Source: Rhodophyticola sp. CCM32 (GTDB lineage: Bacteria; Pseudomonadota; Alphaproteobacteria; Rhodobacterales; Rhodobacteraceae). Taken from it: a DNA stretch of 64,000 bases. The stretch covers positions 806,001 to 870,000 of the forward strand of contig NZ_CP038492.1 in the NCBI RefSeq assembly GCF_004751985.1, read 5' to 3'. This document shows positions 6,893 through 17,452 of the stretch, one piece after another (the stretch's first letter is position 1; the number at the start of each line of letters is the position of its first letter). The notes under the pieces were generated by a model. That model was not told the DNA's origin, made no database searches, and saw only the letters and a list, made by a program, of their open reading frames with translations. Made by a program: the position numbers and the translations under genes.

Positions 6893-9733
6893 GTGAGCAA
6901 TATTCAGCCAGATTTGGATACCTCGCCCCATGTCTCGGATGAGGTGCGCAAGACCACCTGCTATATGTGTGCCTGTCGCTGTGGCATTGATGTGCATCTG
7001 CGCAAGGATGCCGAGGGTGTGCCCAGGGTCCGTTATATCGAGGGCAACCGCGATCATCCGGTGAACAAGGGTGTGCTCTGCGCCAAGGGTTCTGCCGGGA
7101 TCATGCAGCATTATTCGCCCGCGCGCCTGAAAGCACCGCTGAAACGGGTGGGCCCGCGCGGGTCCGGGCAATTTGAGGAAATCAGTTGGGATGACGCGCT
7201 GGAACTGGCGGTGTCCTGGCTGAAACCGATCCGCGAGACGGATCCGAAGAAGCTGGCGTTTTTCACCGGGCGCGATCAAAGCCAAAGTTTCACCGGCTGG
7301 TGGGCGCAGCAATATGGCACGCCGAATTACGCGGCCCATGGCGGGTTCTGTTCGGTGAATATGGCCGCCGCAGGGATCTATACGATGGGCGGCGCGTTCT
7401 GGGAGTTCGGATCGCCCGACTGGGATCGGACCAAGATGTTCATGATTTTCGGCGTGGCCGAAGATCATGACAGCAATCCGATCAAAATGGGTCTGGGCAA
7501 GCTGAAGAAGCGCGGCGCCAAGGTGGTGGCGGTGAACCCGGTGCGATCGGGCTATAACGCGATTGCGGATGAATGGGTGGGGATCACGCCGGGCACGGAC
7601 GGGTTGTTCATTCTGGCGCTGGTGCATGAGCTGTTGCGCGCGGGCAAGGTCGATCTGGACTATCTGCTGCGCTACACCAATGCGCCGCATCTGGTGATAC
7701 AGAATGAAGGGGGCGCCGATCACGGGCTGATTGCGCGCGATCCCGCAACGGGGGAGCCGCAGGTCTGGGACCGGGCCGAAGCGCGCGCGCGGGACTGGAA
7801 AGAGATCTCCACCGGGGCCGCGCTGCATGGGGAGGTGACCCTGCCCGATGGACGCAGGGCCGTGCCGTCCTTTGATCTGCTCGCCCGGCGCTATCTGGAT
7901 GCGGCATATGCCCCCGAGGCAGTGGCGGAACAGACCGGCATCCCCGCCGATACGATCCGCCGTCTGGCCGCAGAACTGGCCCGCACCGCCTTTGACGAGG
8001 CGATCACGATTGACCAACCCTGGACGGATATGCGCGGCGAACGGCACGAAAAGATGATCGGCCGCCCGGTCAGCTTTCATGCCATGCGCGGCATCTCGGC
8101 CCATTCGAACGGGTTTCAGACCGCGCGCGCCCTGCATGTGCTGCAAATCCTGCTGGGCTCGGTTGAATGCCCCGGCGGGTTCCGCTTCAAACCGCCCTAT
8201 CCCAAACCGGTGGCGGCCCATCCCACACCGCACAGCGAATGCCATCCGAATGCCCCGTTATCCGGGCCGCATCTGGGCTATCCCAGGGGGCCCGAGGATA
8301 TGCTGCTGGATGACAATGGCCGGGCGGAGCGTATCGACAAGGCGTTTTCCTGGGACGCACCGCTATCGGTCCATGGCCTGATGCATATGGTGATCTCGAA
8401 CGCGGTGGCGGGCGACCCGTATGAGATTGATACGCTGTTTCTTTATATGGCGAATATGTCGTGGAATTCGTCGATGAACACGCGCGGCGTGATGGAGATG
8501 CTGGAGGCGACCCATGAGGATGGCTCCTACAAGATCCCGCATATCATCTATTCCGATGCCTATTCTTCCGAGATGGTGGCCTATGCGGATCTGGTCTTCC
8601 CGGATACGACCTATCTGGAACGCCATGATTGCATCTCGATGCTGGACCGCCCGATTTGTGAGCCCGAGGCGGCGGCGGATGCGATCCGCTGGCCGGTGGT
8701 GGAGCCGGACCGGGATGTGCGTGGCTTCCAGTCGGTTCTGGTGGATCTGGGCGCGCGCCTGTCCCTGCCGGGGCTGGTGAAGGAAGATGGCAGCGCGGCG
8801 TATAGGGATTATGCCGATTACATGGTCAACCATCTGCGCAAACCCGGCATCGGGCCGCTGGCCGGGTTTCGCGGCGATGGCACGCAAGGCGGTCGCGGCG
8901 CACCGAACCCCGATCAGTTGCAACGCTATATCGACAATGGCGGTTTCTGGAGCAGCCATATCCCCGAGGCGGCGCAATTCTACAAGATGGCCAATGCGGG
9001 GTATCAGGATTGGGCCGTGGGCATGGGGTTCTATGACGCGCCACAAGCCTATACCTTTGATATATATGTGGAAACCCTGCGAAAATTCCAGCTGGCCGCC
9101 GAAGGTCACGGGGAGCGTCAGCCCCCCGATCATCTGCGCGCGCAGGTGGCTGAGGCGTTTGATCCGTTGCCTGTCTGGTATCCGCCTTTCGAAGGGGAGG
9201 CCGTGATCGGGGATTTCCCGCTTCATGCCGTCACACAGCGCCCGGCGGCGATGTACCATTCCTGGGGCTCGCAAAATGCCTGGCTCAGGCAGATCCATGG
9301 GCAGAACCCGCTTTATGTGCCCGATGAGGTGATGGACAGCGCCGGTCTGACCGATGGCGGCTGGGCCTGGGTGATTTCCCATCACGGCAGGATCAAAGTG
9401 CCTGTGCGCCGCACCGGGGCCGCCAATGGCAAAACGCTCTGGACCTGGAATGCGATCGGCAAACGCAAGGGCGCCTGGGCGCTGTCACCCGGCGCGCCGG
9501 AAGCGACCAAAGGCTTCCTGCTGAACCATCTGATTGCCGAATTGCTGCCCCCGAAGGGCGACGGGATGCGCTGGGCGAATTCCGACCCGGTGACCGGGCA
9601 GGCGGCCTGGTATGATCTGCGGGTGCGGATCGAACCGGCAGAGGACGGGCCGCTTGATCCGCTGTTCAAGACGCAGGAAAGCCCGGTCGGCACCGGCACA
9701 GGCGACATGACCTATGGGGAGGAGTGGACATGA
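6893..9733 (+). CDS. soeA: sulfite dehydrogenase (quinone), molybdopterin subunit SoeA
   Basis: This is a large molybdopterin oxidoreductase of the DMSO-reductase family. Near the N-terminus a [4Fe-4S] motif is seen (CYMCACRCG, with a fourth cysteine in GVLCAKG). The bis-MGD domains follow, with HGGFCSVN as the likely molybdenum-ligand region. No Tat signal is present, which fits the cytoplasm-facing SoeABC enzyme rather than periplasmic sulfite dehydrogenases. Length and the A-B-C gene order match SoeABC of purple sulfur bacteria and roseobacters. I chose GTG 6893 (MSNIQPDLD); an in-frame GTG at 6776 would add 39 unconserved residues. The stop overlaps the soeB ATG. The function is from family and context; a related sulfur-compound reductase is the alternative. 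Confidence 0.87.
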   Translation: MSNIQPDLDTSPHVSDEVRKTTCYMCACRCGIDVHLRKDAEGVPRVRYIEGNRDHPVNKGVLCAKGSAGIMQHYSPARLKAPLKRVGPRGSGQFEEISWDDALELAVSWLKPIRETDPKKLAFFTGRDQSQSFTGWWAQQYGTPNYAAHGGFCSVNMAAAGIYTMGGAFWEFGSPDWDRTKMFMIFGVAEDHDSNPIKMGLGKLKKRGAKVVAVNPVRSGYNAIADEWVGITPGTDGLFILALVHELLRAGKVDLDYLLRYTNAPHLVIQNEGGADHGLIARDPATGEPQVWDRAEARARDWKEISTGAALHGEVTLPDGRRAVPSFDLLARRYLDAAYAPEAVAEQTGIPADTIRRLAAELARTAFDEAITIDQPWTDMRGERHEKMIGRPVSFHAMRGISAHSNGFQTARALHVLQILLGSVECPGGFRFKPPYPKPVAAHPTPHSECHPNAPLSGPHLGYPRGPEDMLLDDNGRAERIDKAFSWDAPLSVHGLMHMVISNAVAGDPYEIDTLFLYMANMSWNSSMNTRGVMEMLEATHEDGSYKIPHIIYSDAYSSEMVAYADLVFPDTTYLERHDCISMLDRPICEPEAAADAIRWPVVEPDRDVRGFQSVLVDLGARLSLPGLVKEDGSAAYRDYADYMVNHLRKPGIGPLAGFRGDGTQGGRGAPNPDQLQRYIDNGGFWSSHIPEAAQFYKMANAGYQDWAVGMGFYDAPQAYTFDIYVETLRKFQLAAEGHGERQPPDHLRAQVAEAFDPLPVWYPPFEGEAVIGDFPLHAVTQRPAAMYHSWGSQNAWLRQIHGQNPLYVPDEVMDSAGLTDGGWAWVISHHGRIKVPVRRTGAANGKTLWTWNAIGKRKGAWALSPGAPEATKGFLLNHLIAELLPPKGDGMRWANSDPVTGQAAWYDLRVRIEPAEDGPLDPLFKTQESPVGTGTGDMTYGEEWT

Positions 9734-10497
9734 CCAGCCTGCCGGCCACCCCGCCCGAGGTGAAACTGGGTCTGGTCATTGATCTGGACACATGCGTCGG
9801 CTGCCATGCCTGCGTGATTTCCTGCAAGGAATGGAATACCGGCGGCTATGGCGCGCCCCTGGCCGATACGGATGCCTATGGTGAGGCCCCCCTTGGCGCG
9901 TTTCTGAACCGGGTCCACACATTTGAGGCCAGGCCCGAGGAGGGCCCTGCCGCCGTGGTGCATTTCCCGAAATCCTGCCTGCATTGCGATGATGCGCCCT
10001 GCGTGACCGTGTGCCCCACCGGGGCCAGCTATAAACGCGCCGAGGACGGGATTGTGCTGGTCAATGAAGAGGCCTGCATCGGTTGTGGCCTGTGTGCCTG
10101 GGCCTGCCCCTATGGCGCGCGTGAGATGGACCCGGTGGAGAAGGTTATGAAGAAATGCACCCTCTGCGTTGACCGGATCTACAATGACAATATCGCCGAG
10201 GAAGACCGTATCCCGTCCTGCGTGCGGACCTGCCCGGCAGGCGCGCGTCATTTCGGGGATCTGAACGATCCGGGGTCTGATGTGTCGCAACTGGTGGCCG
10301 ACCGGGGCGGGTTTGACCTGATGCCGGAACAGGGCACCAAACCGGTCAATAAATACCTGCCACCACGCCCGAAAACGCCCGCGCCCCTGCCGGTTTTACC
10401 CGACCTGACGGATCTGGCCGGGCTGGCCGCCGAGACCGGGGAAGCGAAAGCCGAAGGGTTCTTTGGCTGGCTTGACAGAACATTGGAGCGGCTCTGA
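9730..10497 (+). CDS. soeB: sulfite dehydrogenase iron-sulfur subunit SoeB
   Basis: The 255-residue four-cluster ferredoxin-like subunit carries electrons from SoeA to the membrane subunit. Cysteine groups are seen in CVGCHACVISCKEW, CLHCDDAPCVTVCPTG, CIGCGLCAWACPYG and CTLCVDRI plus CVRTCPAG, enough for four [4Fe-4S] clusters. It overlaps soeA (ATGA) and soeC by one base, so the three genes are one transcription and translation unit. The last 50 residues are proline-rich and look like an interaction tail. Confidence 0.92.
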   Translation: MTSLPATPPEVKLGLVIDLDTCVGCHACVISCKEWNTGGYGAPLADTDAYGEAPLGAFLNRVHTFEARPEEGPAAVVHFPKSCLHCDDAPCVTVCPTGASYKRAEDGIVLVNEEACIGCGLCAWACPYGAREMDPVEKVMKKCTLCVDRIYNDNIAEEDRIPSCVRTCPAGARHFGDLNDPGSDVSQLVADRGGFDLMPEQGTKPVNKYLPPRPKTPAPLPVLPDLTDLAGLAAETGEAKAEGFFGWLDRTLERL

Positions 10498-11417
10498 TGC
10501 ATCCGGCCTATTCGATCATCTTCTTCACGGTCAGTTCCGGCGCGGGGTTTGGCATTCTGGCGGCTTTGGGGCTGGCGGCGTTTTTCGGAGTGCCGCCGGT
10601 CGGCGGGCTCTACTGGGCCGGGTTTATCCTTGGCTTCGGCTTGTCCTCGGCCGGTCTGATCTCCTCGACCTTCCATCTGGGCCACCCGGAACGGGCCTGG
10701 CGGGCGCTCAGCCAATGGCGCAGTTCCTGGCTGTCGCGGGAAGGTGTGCTGGCAATTGCGGCCCTTGCCCTGGGCGGGCTTTTTGCCCTGACCCTGCTGA
10801 TGGGCGGGCAGGGGCGCATTCTGGGCCTGCTGACGGCGCTGGCCTCGCTGGTGACGGTCTATTCCACCTCGATGATCTATGGGCAACTGAAAACCGTGCA
10901 GCGCTGGTATCAGCCGCTGACCCCGGCGGTGTTTCTGGGCTTCGCGCTGGCCAATGGCGCGCTGGTCTATGCCTGTCTCCGCCAGCTTTTCGCAGATGGG
11001 GCCGGGGCGCTGCCAAGCCTTGCGGCGCTGCTGGTGGTGCTGGCCTGGGGGGTCAAGCTGGGCTGGTGGCGGCGGGGCGATACGGCGCCCGCATTATCCA
11101 CCCCTGAAAGCGCCACCGGGCTGGGGGCGATGGGCAGGGTGCGCATGCTGGAAGCGCCCCATACGGGCGGGAATTACCTGCTGAAGGAAATGGGCTACAG
11201 GATTGGCCGGAAACATCAGGCGAAACTGCGCCAGATCGCCCTTGGGCTTGGCGGCATGATCCCGGTTGTGGCGACCCTGTTTGCCGCCTGGGGGCTGCTG
11301 CCGGGCCTGTTTCTGTGCCTTGCGGTTCTGGCGTTTCTGGCCGGTCTTCTGGCGGAACGCTGGCTGTTCTTCGCCGAGGCGGAACACAGTGTGATGCGCT
11401 ATTACGACAGGGGATGA
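10497..11417 (+). CDS. soeC: sulfite dehydrogenase membrane anchor SoeC (DmsC/NrfD type)
   Basis: The 306-residue protein has about eight hydrophobic segments and begins MHPAYSIIFFTVSSGAGFG, typical of the DmsC-like anchor of SoeABC. It should pass electrons to quinone. A conserved FHLGHPERAWRA stretch lies after the second membrane segment, and a polar region (residues about 200-240) precedes the last helices. A double palindrome follows the stop and probably ends the operon. Confidence 0.9.
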   Translation: MHPAYSIIFFTVSSGAGFGILAALGLAAFFGVPPVGGLYWAGFILGFGLSSAGLISSTFHLGHPERAWRALSQWRSSWLSREGVLAIAALALGGLFALTLLMGGQGRILGLLTALASLVTVYSTSMIYGQLKTVQRWYQPLTPAVFLGFALANGALVYACLRQLFADGAGALPSLAALLVVLAWGVKLGWWRRGDTAPALSTPESATGLGAMGRVRMLEAPHTGGNYLLKEMGYRIGRKHQAKLRQIALGLGGMIPVVATLFAAWGLLPGLFLCLAVLAFLAGLLAERWLFFAEAEHSVMRYYDRG

Positions 11418-11428
11418 TGAGACGGGCC

Positions 11429-11469
11429 GGAATTCTGCAGAATTCCGTGTGGAAAACCGGAGTTTTCCA
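11429..11469. repeat. double palindrome, copy 1 (likely bidirectional terminator)
   Basis: GGAATTCTGCAGAATTCC (perfect 18-base palindrome, 11429-11446) is followed by TGGAAAACCGGAGTTTTCCA (11450-11469, 8-base arms). It lies between the stops of soeC and the convergent dehalogenase gene. Related pairs occur at 22911-22951, 53811-53852 and 63833-63874. Confidence 0.75.
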
Positions 11470-11492
11470 ACCCTGCGAAAGGCGGAACTATT

Positions 11493-14400
11493 TTACAGGT
11501 CAATCTCCACCACCCCGTCAGGTTCCGCCGCGCGGGACTGGCAGAGGATGATCGCACTCTCCCGCTGCGCCCTGGACAGTACGAAATCCCGGTGCTCCAC
11601 CTCGCCCGAGATCAGCCCGCATTTGCAGACCCCGCACAGCCCGTCTGAACATTTCACATCCACATGCACGCCATTTTCGCCCAGCACATCCGCGGCGGAT
11701 TTATCTTCCGGAACAAGCAATTCCCGCCCGTCCTTCAGGCGCAGGGTGAAATCATGGTTCACATAATCCGGCACTTCGGGGACCGAGAAATATTCCAGAT
11801 GCCGCGCCTCTTCGGGGATGCCGTTTTGCGTGGCACTGTCCATCACCGCGCCCATGAACACCTCGGGCCCGCAGGTATAGACATGGGTGCCGCTGGGCGC
11901 GGCGGCCATGATGGCATCAAGATCGGCGCGGGTGTCTTCGTCTGAGATATGCAGATGCAGATTGTCGCGCCAGGGCATCGCGGCCAGATCGTCCAGGAAC
12001 CCGGCCGTGGCCCGGGATTTGGCGCAGTAATGCAGGGCAAAGGGCTTGCCCAAAGCGTGCAGTGCATGGGCCATGGCGATCATCGGGGTGATGCCGATGC
12101 CGCCACCCATCAACAGGCTGAAGGGCGCGTCTTTTTCCAGCGGGAAATGGTTGATCGGTTTCGAGATGAAGATCCGCCGCCCCTCGCTGAAAATCCGGTG
12201 CATCAGCTTTGATCCGCCCCGGCCCTGATCCTTGCGCAGCACGCCGATCTGATATTTCGACCGGTCGGCGGGATCGCCGGACATGGAATATTGCCGCAGA
12301 AATTCCGGCGCCACCACAATGTCCAGATGCGCGCCGGCGGTCCATTCGGGCATAAGACCGCCTTCGGGGTCGCGAAACTCATATTTCGTGACATCCGGGG
12401 TCATTGCGTCTGCTTTGGCCACCAGCACCTGCAAGACCGGGCTGTCCCCATCACTGGTATAGCGGTGGACGACACTGTCATCGCCCTGTGCCAGCCGGTC
12501 GCGATATGCCTCGGCGGTGACCATTGCCTGATACGCCTCGATCCCCGCTTCGCGGTCTATCGGAAACGGATAGGGATAGGGGTGGGGGGCAAGCGGCGCG
12601 GGGTAGACCGCCAGGGTCTGATCCTCATATTTCAGATCAAGGCCGCGTTGCAGATCACGGGCATTGACCGGGTGTTCCGTGGGGCGATAGCCGCCATCGG
12701 CGCCAAGTTCCAGATCCCACCACCATTTCTTGACCGGGTTCAGCCCGCCATTGCCCACCATATCATCCAGCCTGGCCAGCGCGGGCGCGGCTACGGGCAG
12801 ATGCATCGCCGCCCAGCGAAAGGGTTTTTCGGCAAACAGCCCTTCCAGATTCCACGGGCAGGTTTTCATGCAGCGCCCGCACATCGCCCCGCCAAGCGTG
12901 GTGATCCGGTAACTGGCGCAGCGTTCACTGTCGGATTTCCAGATCTCATAGCCGTTGAACATCAGTTTCGGCCCGGCGGTGATTGCGCCCGAGGGGCATT
13001 CCCGGGCGCATTTATTGCAGCTTTCACAGAATTTCTGCATGCCGAAATCAATCGGTTTGTCATGGGCCAGCGGCATGTCGGTGGTCACCACGCCGGATTT
13101 CAGGCGGGGGCCCAGGAACGGGTTCAGGATCACCTCGCCGATGCGCGAAACCTCCCCCAGCCCGCTGAGCAGGAGGAGCGGCGGCTGCAACACCTCGCCA
13201 TCCATCACCGAATGCGCCTTTGCCTTATAGCCCAGGTTCCTGATTTGCTTGGCAATCACCCCGCCCAGAAGCGAAAACCGCAGATAGGCGCGCATGCTTT
13301 GCGCTACGCTGATCCAGTCATCGCCCGAGGCGCCTTCCATCGTCTCATACCCCTGGTCGATGATCATGCTGATCGCCTGATCATGGGGCGGGTCCAGCGG
13401 CTCGCCGCGGGCGTCATGGGAATACCAGGTCCAGTCCGGGCAGCGGCTGATCCCCACCGCGTCGACGCCGAGAAAATAGCTTGCGGCCTTGATCGCCGCT
13501 GCATTGGCTGCCGCGTCATCGGGGCGCGGGCCGTCCTCTGATGCCCCGTCCTGCAAGAGCACGAATGCCCCAAGCATCCGGCGCTGCGCCATCGACGGAG
13601 CCGCCTTGCGCACGTAGTAACCGCCGGTGGCAGCCGTCTGGTTCGATTTGCCCATATCGCCGAACTGCGCCCGGGCGAACATGTCGGCCCGTTTGGGCAC
13701 GCGCGCGACATTGGGCTCATCAATATAGGTGGTGGGCGTGTCGACCCGTTTCAGCGTCTCGAACGGGTGCGGACCATCGGCGAAATCGCGTCTGGCGAAC
13801 GGGTCGCCATTCAGTGCGGATTTGGCAAACCCCTTGCCCAGCCACCAGGCCGGGCCCCTGGTCTTGAACCAGGGCTGATCTGACAGCGGAACCAGCGGCT
13901 GATCCATGGCAATGTCGAAATCGGTGGTCACCACGGCGACGCCGAACCGGTCCCCCAGATAGGGGTTTTCCAGCCTGCCATTCTCGACTGTCGCCAGACC
14001 TGCGGCGACACTCAGCATGTTCAGGTCCACATCGGCGGAGGTTCCGGTATGGGCCTTGGCATCCCAGCCCAGAATTCGGATGTAATTGGCGATGACCACG
14101 GCGGTTTCCGTCGCCCGCAGACAGGCGCGATGGGCCTGGGCATCGGCCAGCCAGGCCACGCCTTGTTCATCCGCGCGCGGATCGCGGGGCATCTCATACA
14201 GGAAGACAATCGCCCTGTTATGGCCGTCGATGGTGCCGGGCGGCGCCTCCACCGCCTCTTTCAGATCGGCCATGATCATGTCGATGCCCGAAGCCAGCGT
14301 CTTGGTCTGCCGGGTTTTCAGATCATGGGCCAGCGCGTCGATCCCCGGGTTGCGATAGGGTGTTTCCAGCCGGGCCAGATCGGGCAGGGGGCCGATGCCA

Positions 14401-14699
14401 ACCATCGAGGCGTCAGAGAAATAGCCAAAGGCTTTCAGATGGTTGGCGCGTTCCGCAGGGTCATCGGGGCAGCCTGATTTCGCCCTGTTCAGCAGCCCGT
14501 CGCGGATCGCATCCATCATCGCTTGATAATCGCGCATCGCGTTGATAATCGAGGCAGGCATGTCGGGTCGCGTGAAATCCAGCGGTTGAAATGGCGGAAC
14601 CCCGGACAGATCCGGCATTGCCCCGCGCGACAGTCGTTCCAACGGATAGGGGCCCAGATGCACCGGGCGCTTCGCGTCGGAAAAGAAACGGATTGTCAT
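11493..14699 (-). CDS. reductive dehalogenase fused to a flavin/[2Fe-2S] reductase module
   Basis: The 1068-residue protein joins a B12-dependent reductive dehalogenase to its own reductase. Residues about 80-270 and 390-550 share the same core pattern (AKAH..., NPFLG/NPYLG, VVTTD), an internal duplication reported for respiration-independent dehalogenases. Two [4Fe-4S] motifs follow: C558/C561/C564/C568 and C593/C607/C610/C614. The C-terminal module has RQYS (802-805) for flavin, GGGIGITPM (865-873) and YTCGPEVFM (941-949) for NAD(P)H, and a plant-type [2Fe-2S] motif (C1017, C1022, C1025, C1053). There is no Tat signal or membrane segment, so it is a cytosolic catabolic enzyme, like the BhbA type. 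GGGAGG lies before ATG 14699. An RdhB anchor gene is absent, as expected. The substrate is unknown. Confidence 0.88.
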   Translation of the reverse strand: MTIRFFSDAKRPVHLGPYPLERLSRGAMPDLSGVPPFQPLDFTRPDMPASIINAMRDYQAMMDAIRDGLLNRAKSGCPDDPAERANHLKAFGYFSDASMVGIGPLPDLARLETPYRNPGIDALAHDLKTRQTKTLASGIDMIMADLKEAVEAPPGTIDGHNRAIVFLYEMPRDPRADEQGVAWLADAQAHRACLRATETAVVIANYIRILGWDAKAHTGTSADVDLNMLSVAAGLATVENGRLENPYLGDRFGVAVVTTDFDIAMDQPLVPLSDQPWFKTRGPAWWLGKGFAKSALNGDPFARRDFADGPHPFETLKRVDTPTTYIDEPNVARVPKRADMFARAQFGDMGKSNQTAATGGYYVRKAAPSMAQRRMLGAFVLLQDGASEDGPRPDDAAANAAAIKAASYFLGVDAVGISRCPDWTWYSHDARGEPLDPPHDQAISMIIDQGYETMEGASGDDWISVAQSMRAYLRFSLLGGVIAKQIRNLGYKAKAHSVMDGEVLQPPLLLLSGLGEVSRIGEVILNPFLGPRLKSGVVTTDMPLAHDKPIDFGMQKFCESCNKCARECPSGAITAGPKLMFNGYEIWKSDSERCASYRITTLGGAMCGRCMKTCPWNLEGLFAEKPFRWAAMHLPVAAPALARLDDMVGNGGLNPVKKWWWDLELGADGGYRPTEHPVNARDLQRGLDLKYEDQTLAVYPAPLAPHPYPYPFPIDREAGIEAYQAMVTAEAYRDRLAQGDDSVVHRYTSDGDSPVLQVLVAKADAMTPDVTKYEFRDPEGGLMPEWTAGAHLDIVVAPEFLRQYSMSGDPADRSKYQIGVLRKDQGRGGSKLMHRIFSEGRRIFISKPINHFPLEKDAPFSLLMGGGIGITPMIAMAHALHALGKPFALHYCAKSRATAGFLDDLAAMPWRDNLHLHISDEDTRADLDAIMAAAPSGTHVYTCGPEVFMGAVMDSATQNGIPEEARHLEYFSVPEVPDYVNHDFTLRLKDGRELLVPEDKSAADVLGENGVHVDVKCSDGLCGVCKCGLISGEVEHRDFVLSRAQRESAIILCQSRAAEPDGVVEIDL

Positions 14700-14775
14700 G
14701 ATCGTTACGCCTCCCCTTATCCGGGACTATCGCCTGAACTGCGGCGGGGGGCCAGACCCTGCCGAAAGAAAGCGG

Positions 14776-14805
14776 TTGACGGTCTTCGGGGCTGTCATCT
14801 AGAAA
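14776..14805 (+). promoter_or_regulatory. likely promoter of the catabolic cluster
   Basis: TTGACG (14776-14781) and TAGAAA (14800-14805) are 18 bases apart and directly precede the LacI-type palindrome at 14808-14819, so a bound repressor would cover the transcription start. The first gene starts 70 bases downstream. Confidence 0.55.
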
Positions 14806-14807
14806 TA

Positions 14808-14819
14808 TGGAACGTTCCA
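14808..14819. promoter_or_regulatory. LacI-type operator 1
   Basis: TGGAACGTTCCA is a perfect 12-base palindrome with the central CG usual for LacI/PurR-family operators. A second copy with the same arms lies at 24148-24159. Both precede genes of the cluster that also encodes a LacI regulator (29207-30220). It is 108 bp from the divergent dehalogenase start, so that gene might be controlled too. Confidence 0.75.
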
Positions 14820-14848
14820 ATTTCGGGTGATGAGTCGCCCGAAACTGA

Positions 14849-15877
<1,029 letters not shown>

Positions 15878-15880
15878 CCC

Positions 15881-17452
15881 ATGTGCAAACTCGTCTCAGG
15901 GGCAGAGGCCGCATCGCGGATCAGGGATCGCGCGGTGGTCAGCGTGTCGTCGTCTTCCGCACTTGGCTGCCCGGATGCGGTGCTGGAGGCGATCGGCGCG
16001 CGTTTCGAGGCCGAGGGACACCCCCGCGCCCTGACCACGCTGCACCCGATTGCGGCCGGTGATATGTATGGCGTCAAGGGCGTGGATCATATCGCCCGCG
16101 ACGGGCTTTTGGAGACGATCATCGGCGGGTCATACCCTTCGGGGCCGTCCAGCCTGCCGATGCCCGCGATCTGGCAGATGATCGTCGAAAACCGGGTGGC
16201 GGCCTATAATGTGCCCTCGGGTATCCTGTTCGACATGCACCGCGATGTGGCCGCGCGCAAACCCGGGGTGCTGACCAAGGTCGGGCTGGAGACCTTTGTG
16301 GACCCGATCCGCGAAGGCTGCGCGATGAATGAGGTTGCGGCATCACGCCCGATTGTCCAGCGGCAGGAATTTGGCGGCGAAACCTGGCTGCATTTTCCGA
16401 ATATTCCCCCCGATGTGGCGATCATCCGGGCCACGACCGCCGATGAACAGGGCAACCTGACCTATGAACATGAGGGCGCGACGCTTGGGGCGCTGGATCA
16501 GGCGATTGCGGTGCGCAACCATGGCGGGCTGGTGATTGCACAGGTGAAACGGGTGACGGCAGCGGGGTCATTGCGGCCCCATGACGTGCATGTGCCCGGG
16601 CATCTGGTGGATCTGATCGTGCTGGCGCCGGATCAGAAACAGACCACCGAAACCCTTTATGACCCGGCAATCTCGGGTGAGATCATGCGACCCTGGGACA
16701 GTTTCGCGCTTGCCGATCATACTGTTGAAAAAGTGATCGCGCGCCGCGCCGCCATGGCGTTGCAGGCCGGGCAGACCGCAAATCTGGGCTTTGGCATTTC
16801 GGCGCTGGTGCCCCGTGTGCTGTTGGAAGAAGGCCACGCGCAATCGGTGACATGGGCCATCGAACAGGGGGCCGTGGGGGGCATGCCGCTGACCGGGTTT
16901 GCCTTTGGCTGCGCTTCCAACGCCCATGCGTTTGTGCCATCCCCGAACCAGTTCACCTATTTTCAGGGGGGCGGGTTTGACGTGTCTTTCCTGTCTTTCC
17001 TCGAGGTCGATACCGCGGGCAATGTGAATGTCTCGAAACTTGGCAAAAAACCTTACCTGACAGCAGGTTGCGGCGGGTTTGTCGATATCACCGCCCATGC
17101 GGGTCGAATCGTCTTTTCCGGGTATTTCGAGGCCGGGGCGGGCCTGTCGCTGACCCCGGATGCGCTGCGCGTCACGACGCCGGGGAAATTCACCAAGATG
17201 GTGGAGGCGGTTGAGCATGTGACCTTTGCCGGGCAGCGGGCGCTGCGTCAGGGGCAGGATGTGCTTTATGTCACGGAACGTTGCGTGATGCGGCTGACGG
17301 AAACCGGGCTGGTGGCCACGGAAATCATGCCGGGGATCAAGCCTCAGCAGGATATCGTCGCAGCCTCGGAAGGCCGGGTGCGCATCGCCGAAGGGGCCAG
17401 CCTGATGCCGGTCAGCCTGTTGTCCGAGCAGCCCATGGGGCTGGTCTTATGA
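15881..17452 (+). CDS. class I acyl-CoA transferase (acetate/propionate CoA-transferase type)
   Basis: The 523-residue protein is a fused alpha-beta family I CoA-transferase, like YdiF or propionate CoA-transferase. The N-terminal half holds GGSYPSGPSSLP and the VPSG loop. The C-terminal half holds the catalytic glutamate in WAIEQGAVGG, followed by the glycine-rich FQGGGFDVSFL. It starts 3 bases after the upstream stop and overlaps the enoyl-CoA hydratase gene (ATGA). A CoA-transferase inside a sugar-type cluster suggests that a carboxylic acid intermediate is activated to a CoA thioester. Confidence 0.9.
   Translation: MCKLVSGAEAASRIRDRAVVSVSSSSALGCPDAVLEAIGARFEAEGHPRALTTLHPIAAGDMYGVKGVDHIARDGLLETIIGGSYPSGPSSLPMPAIWQMIVENRVAAYNVPSGILFDMHRDVAARKPGVLTKVGLETFVDPIREGCAMNEVAASRPIVQRQEFGGETWLHFPNIPPDVAIIRATTADEQGNLTYEHEGATLGALDQAIAVRNHGGLVIAQVKRVTAAGSLRPHDVHVPGHLVDLIVLAPDQKQTTETLYDPAISGEIMRPWDSFALADHTVEKVIARRAAMALQAGQTANLGFGISALVPRVLLEEGHAQSVTWAIEQGAVGGMPLTGFAFGCASNAHAFVPSPNQFTYFQGGGFDVSFLSFLEVDTAGNVNVSKLGKKPYLTAGCGGFVDITAHAGRIVFSGYFEAGAGLSLTPDALRVTTPGKFTKMVEAVEHVTFAGQRALRQGQDVLYVTERCVMRLTETGLVATEIMPGIKPQQDIVAASEGRVRIAEGASLMPVSLLSEQPMGLVL

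Noticed and set aside
6893..11417. Formate dehydrogenase or polysulfide reductase instead of SoeABC
   Set aside because: No selenocysteine/cysteine formate motif and no Tat signal; the cytosolic A subunit with a DmsC-type anchor of about 306 residues fits SoeABC better. Not fully excluded.
12291..13541. 416-codon plus-strand frame inside the dehalogenase gene
   Set aside because: It lies wholly opposite the strongly supported dehalogenase domain and has a His/Arg/Gly-rich translation typical of antisense shadows.
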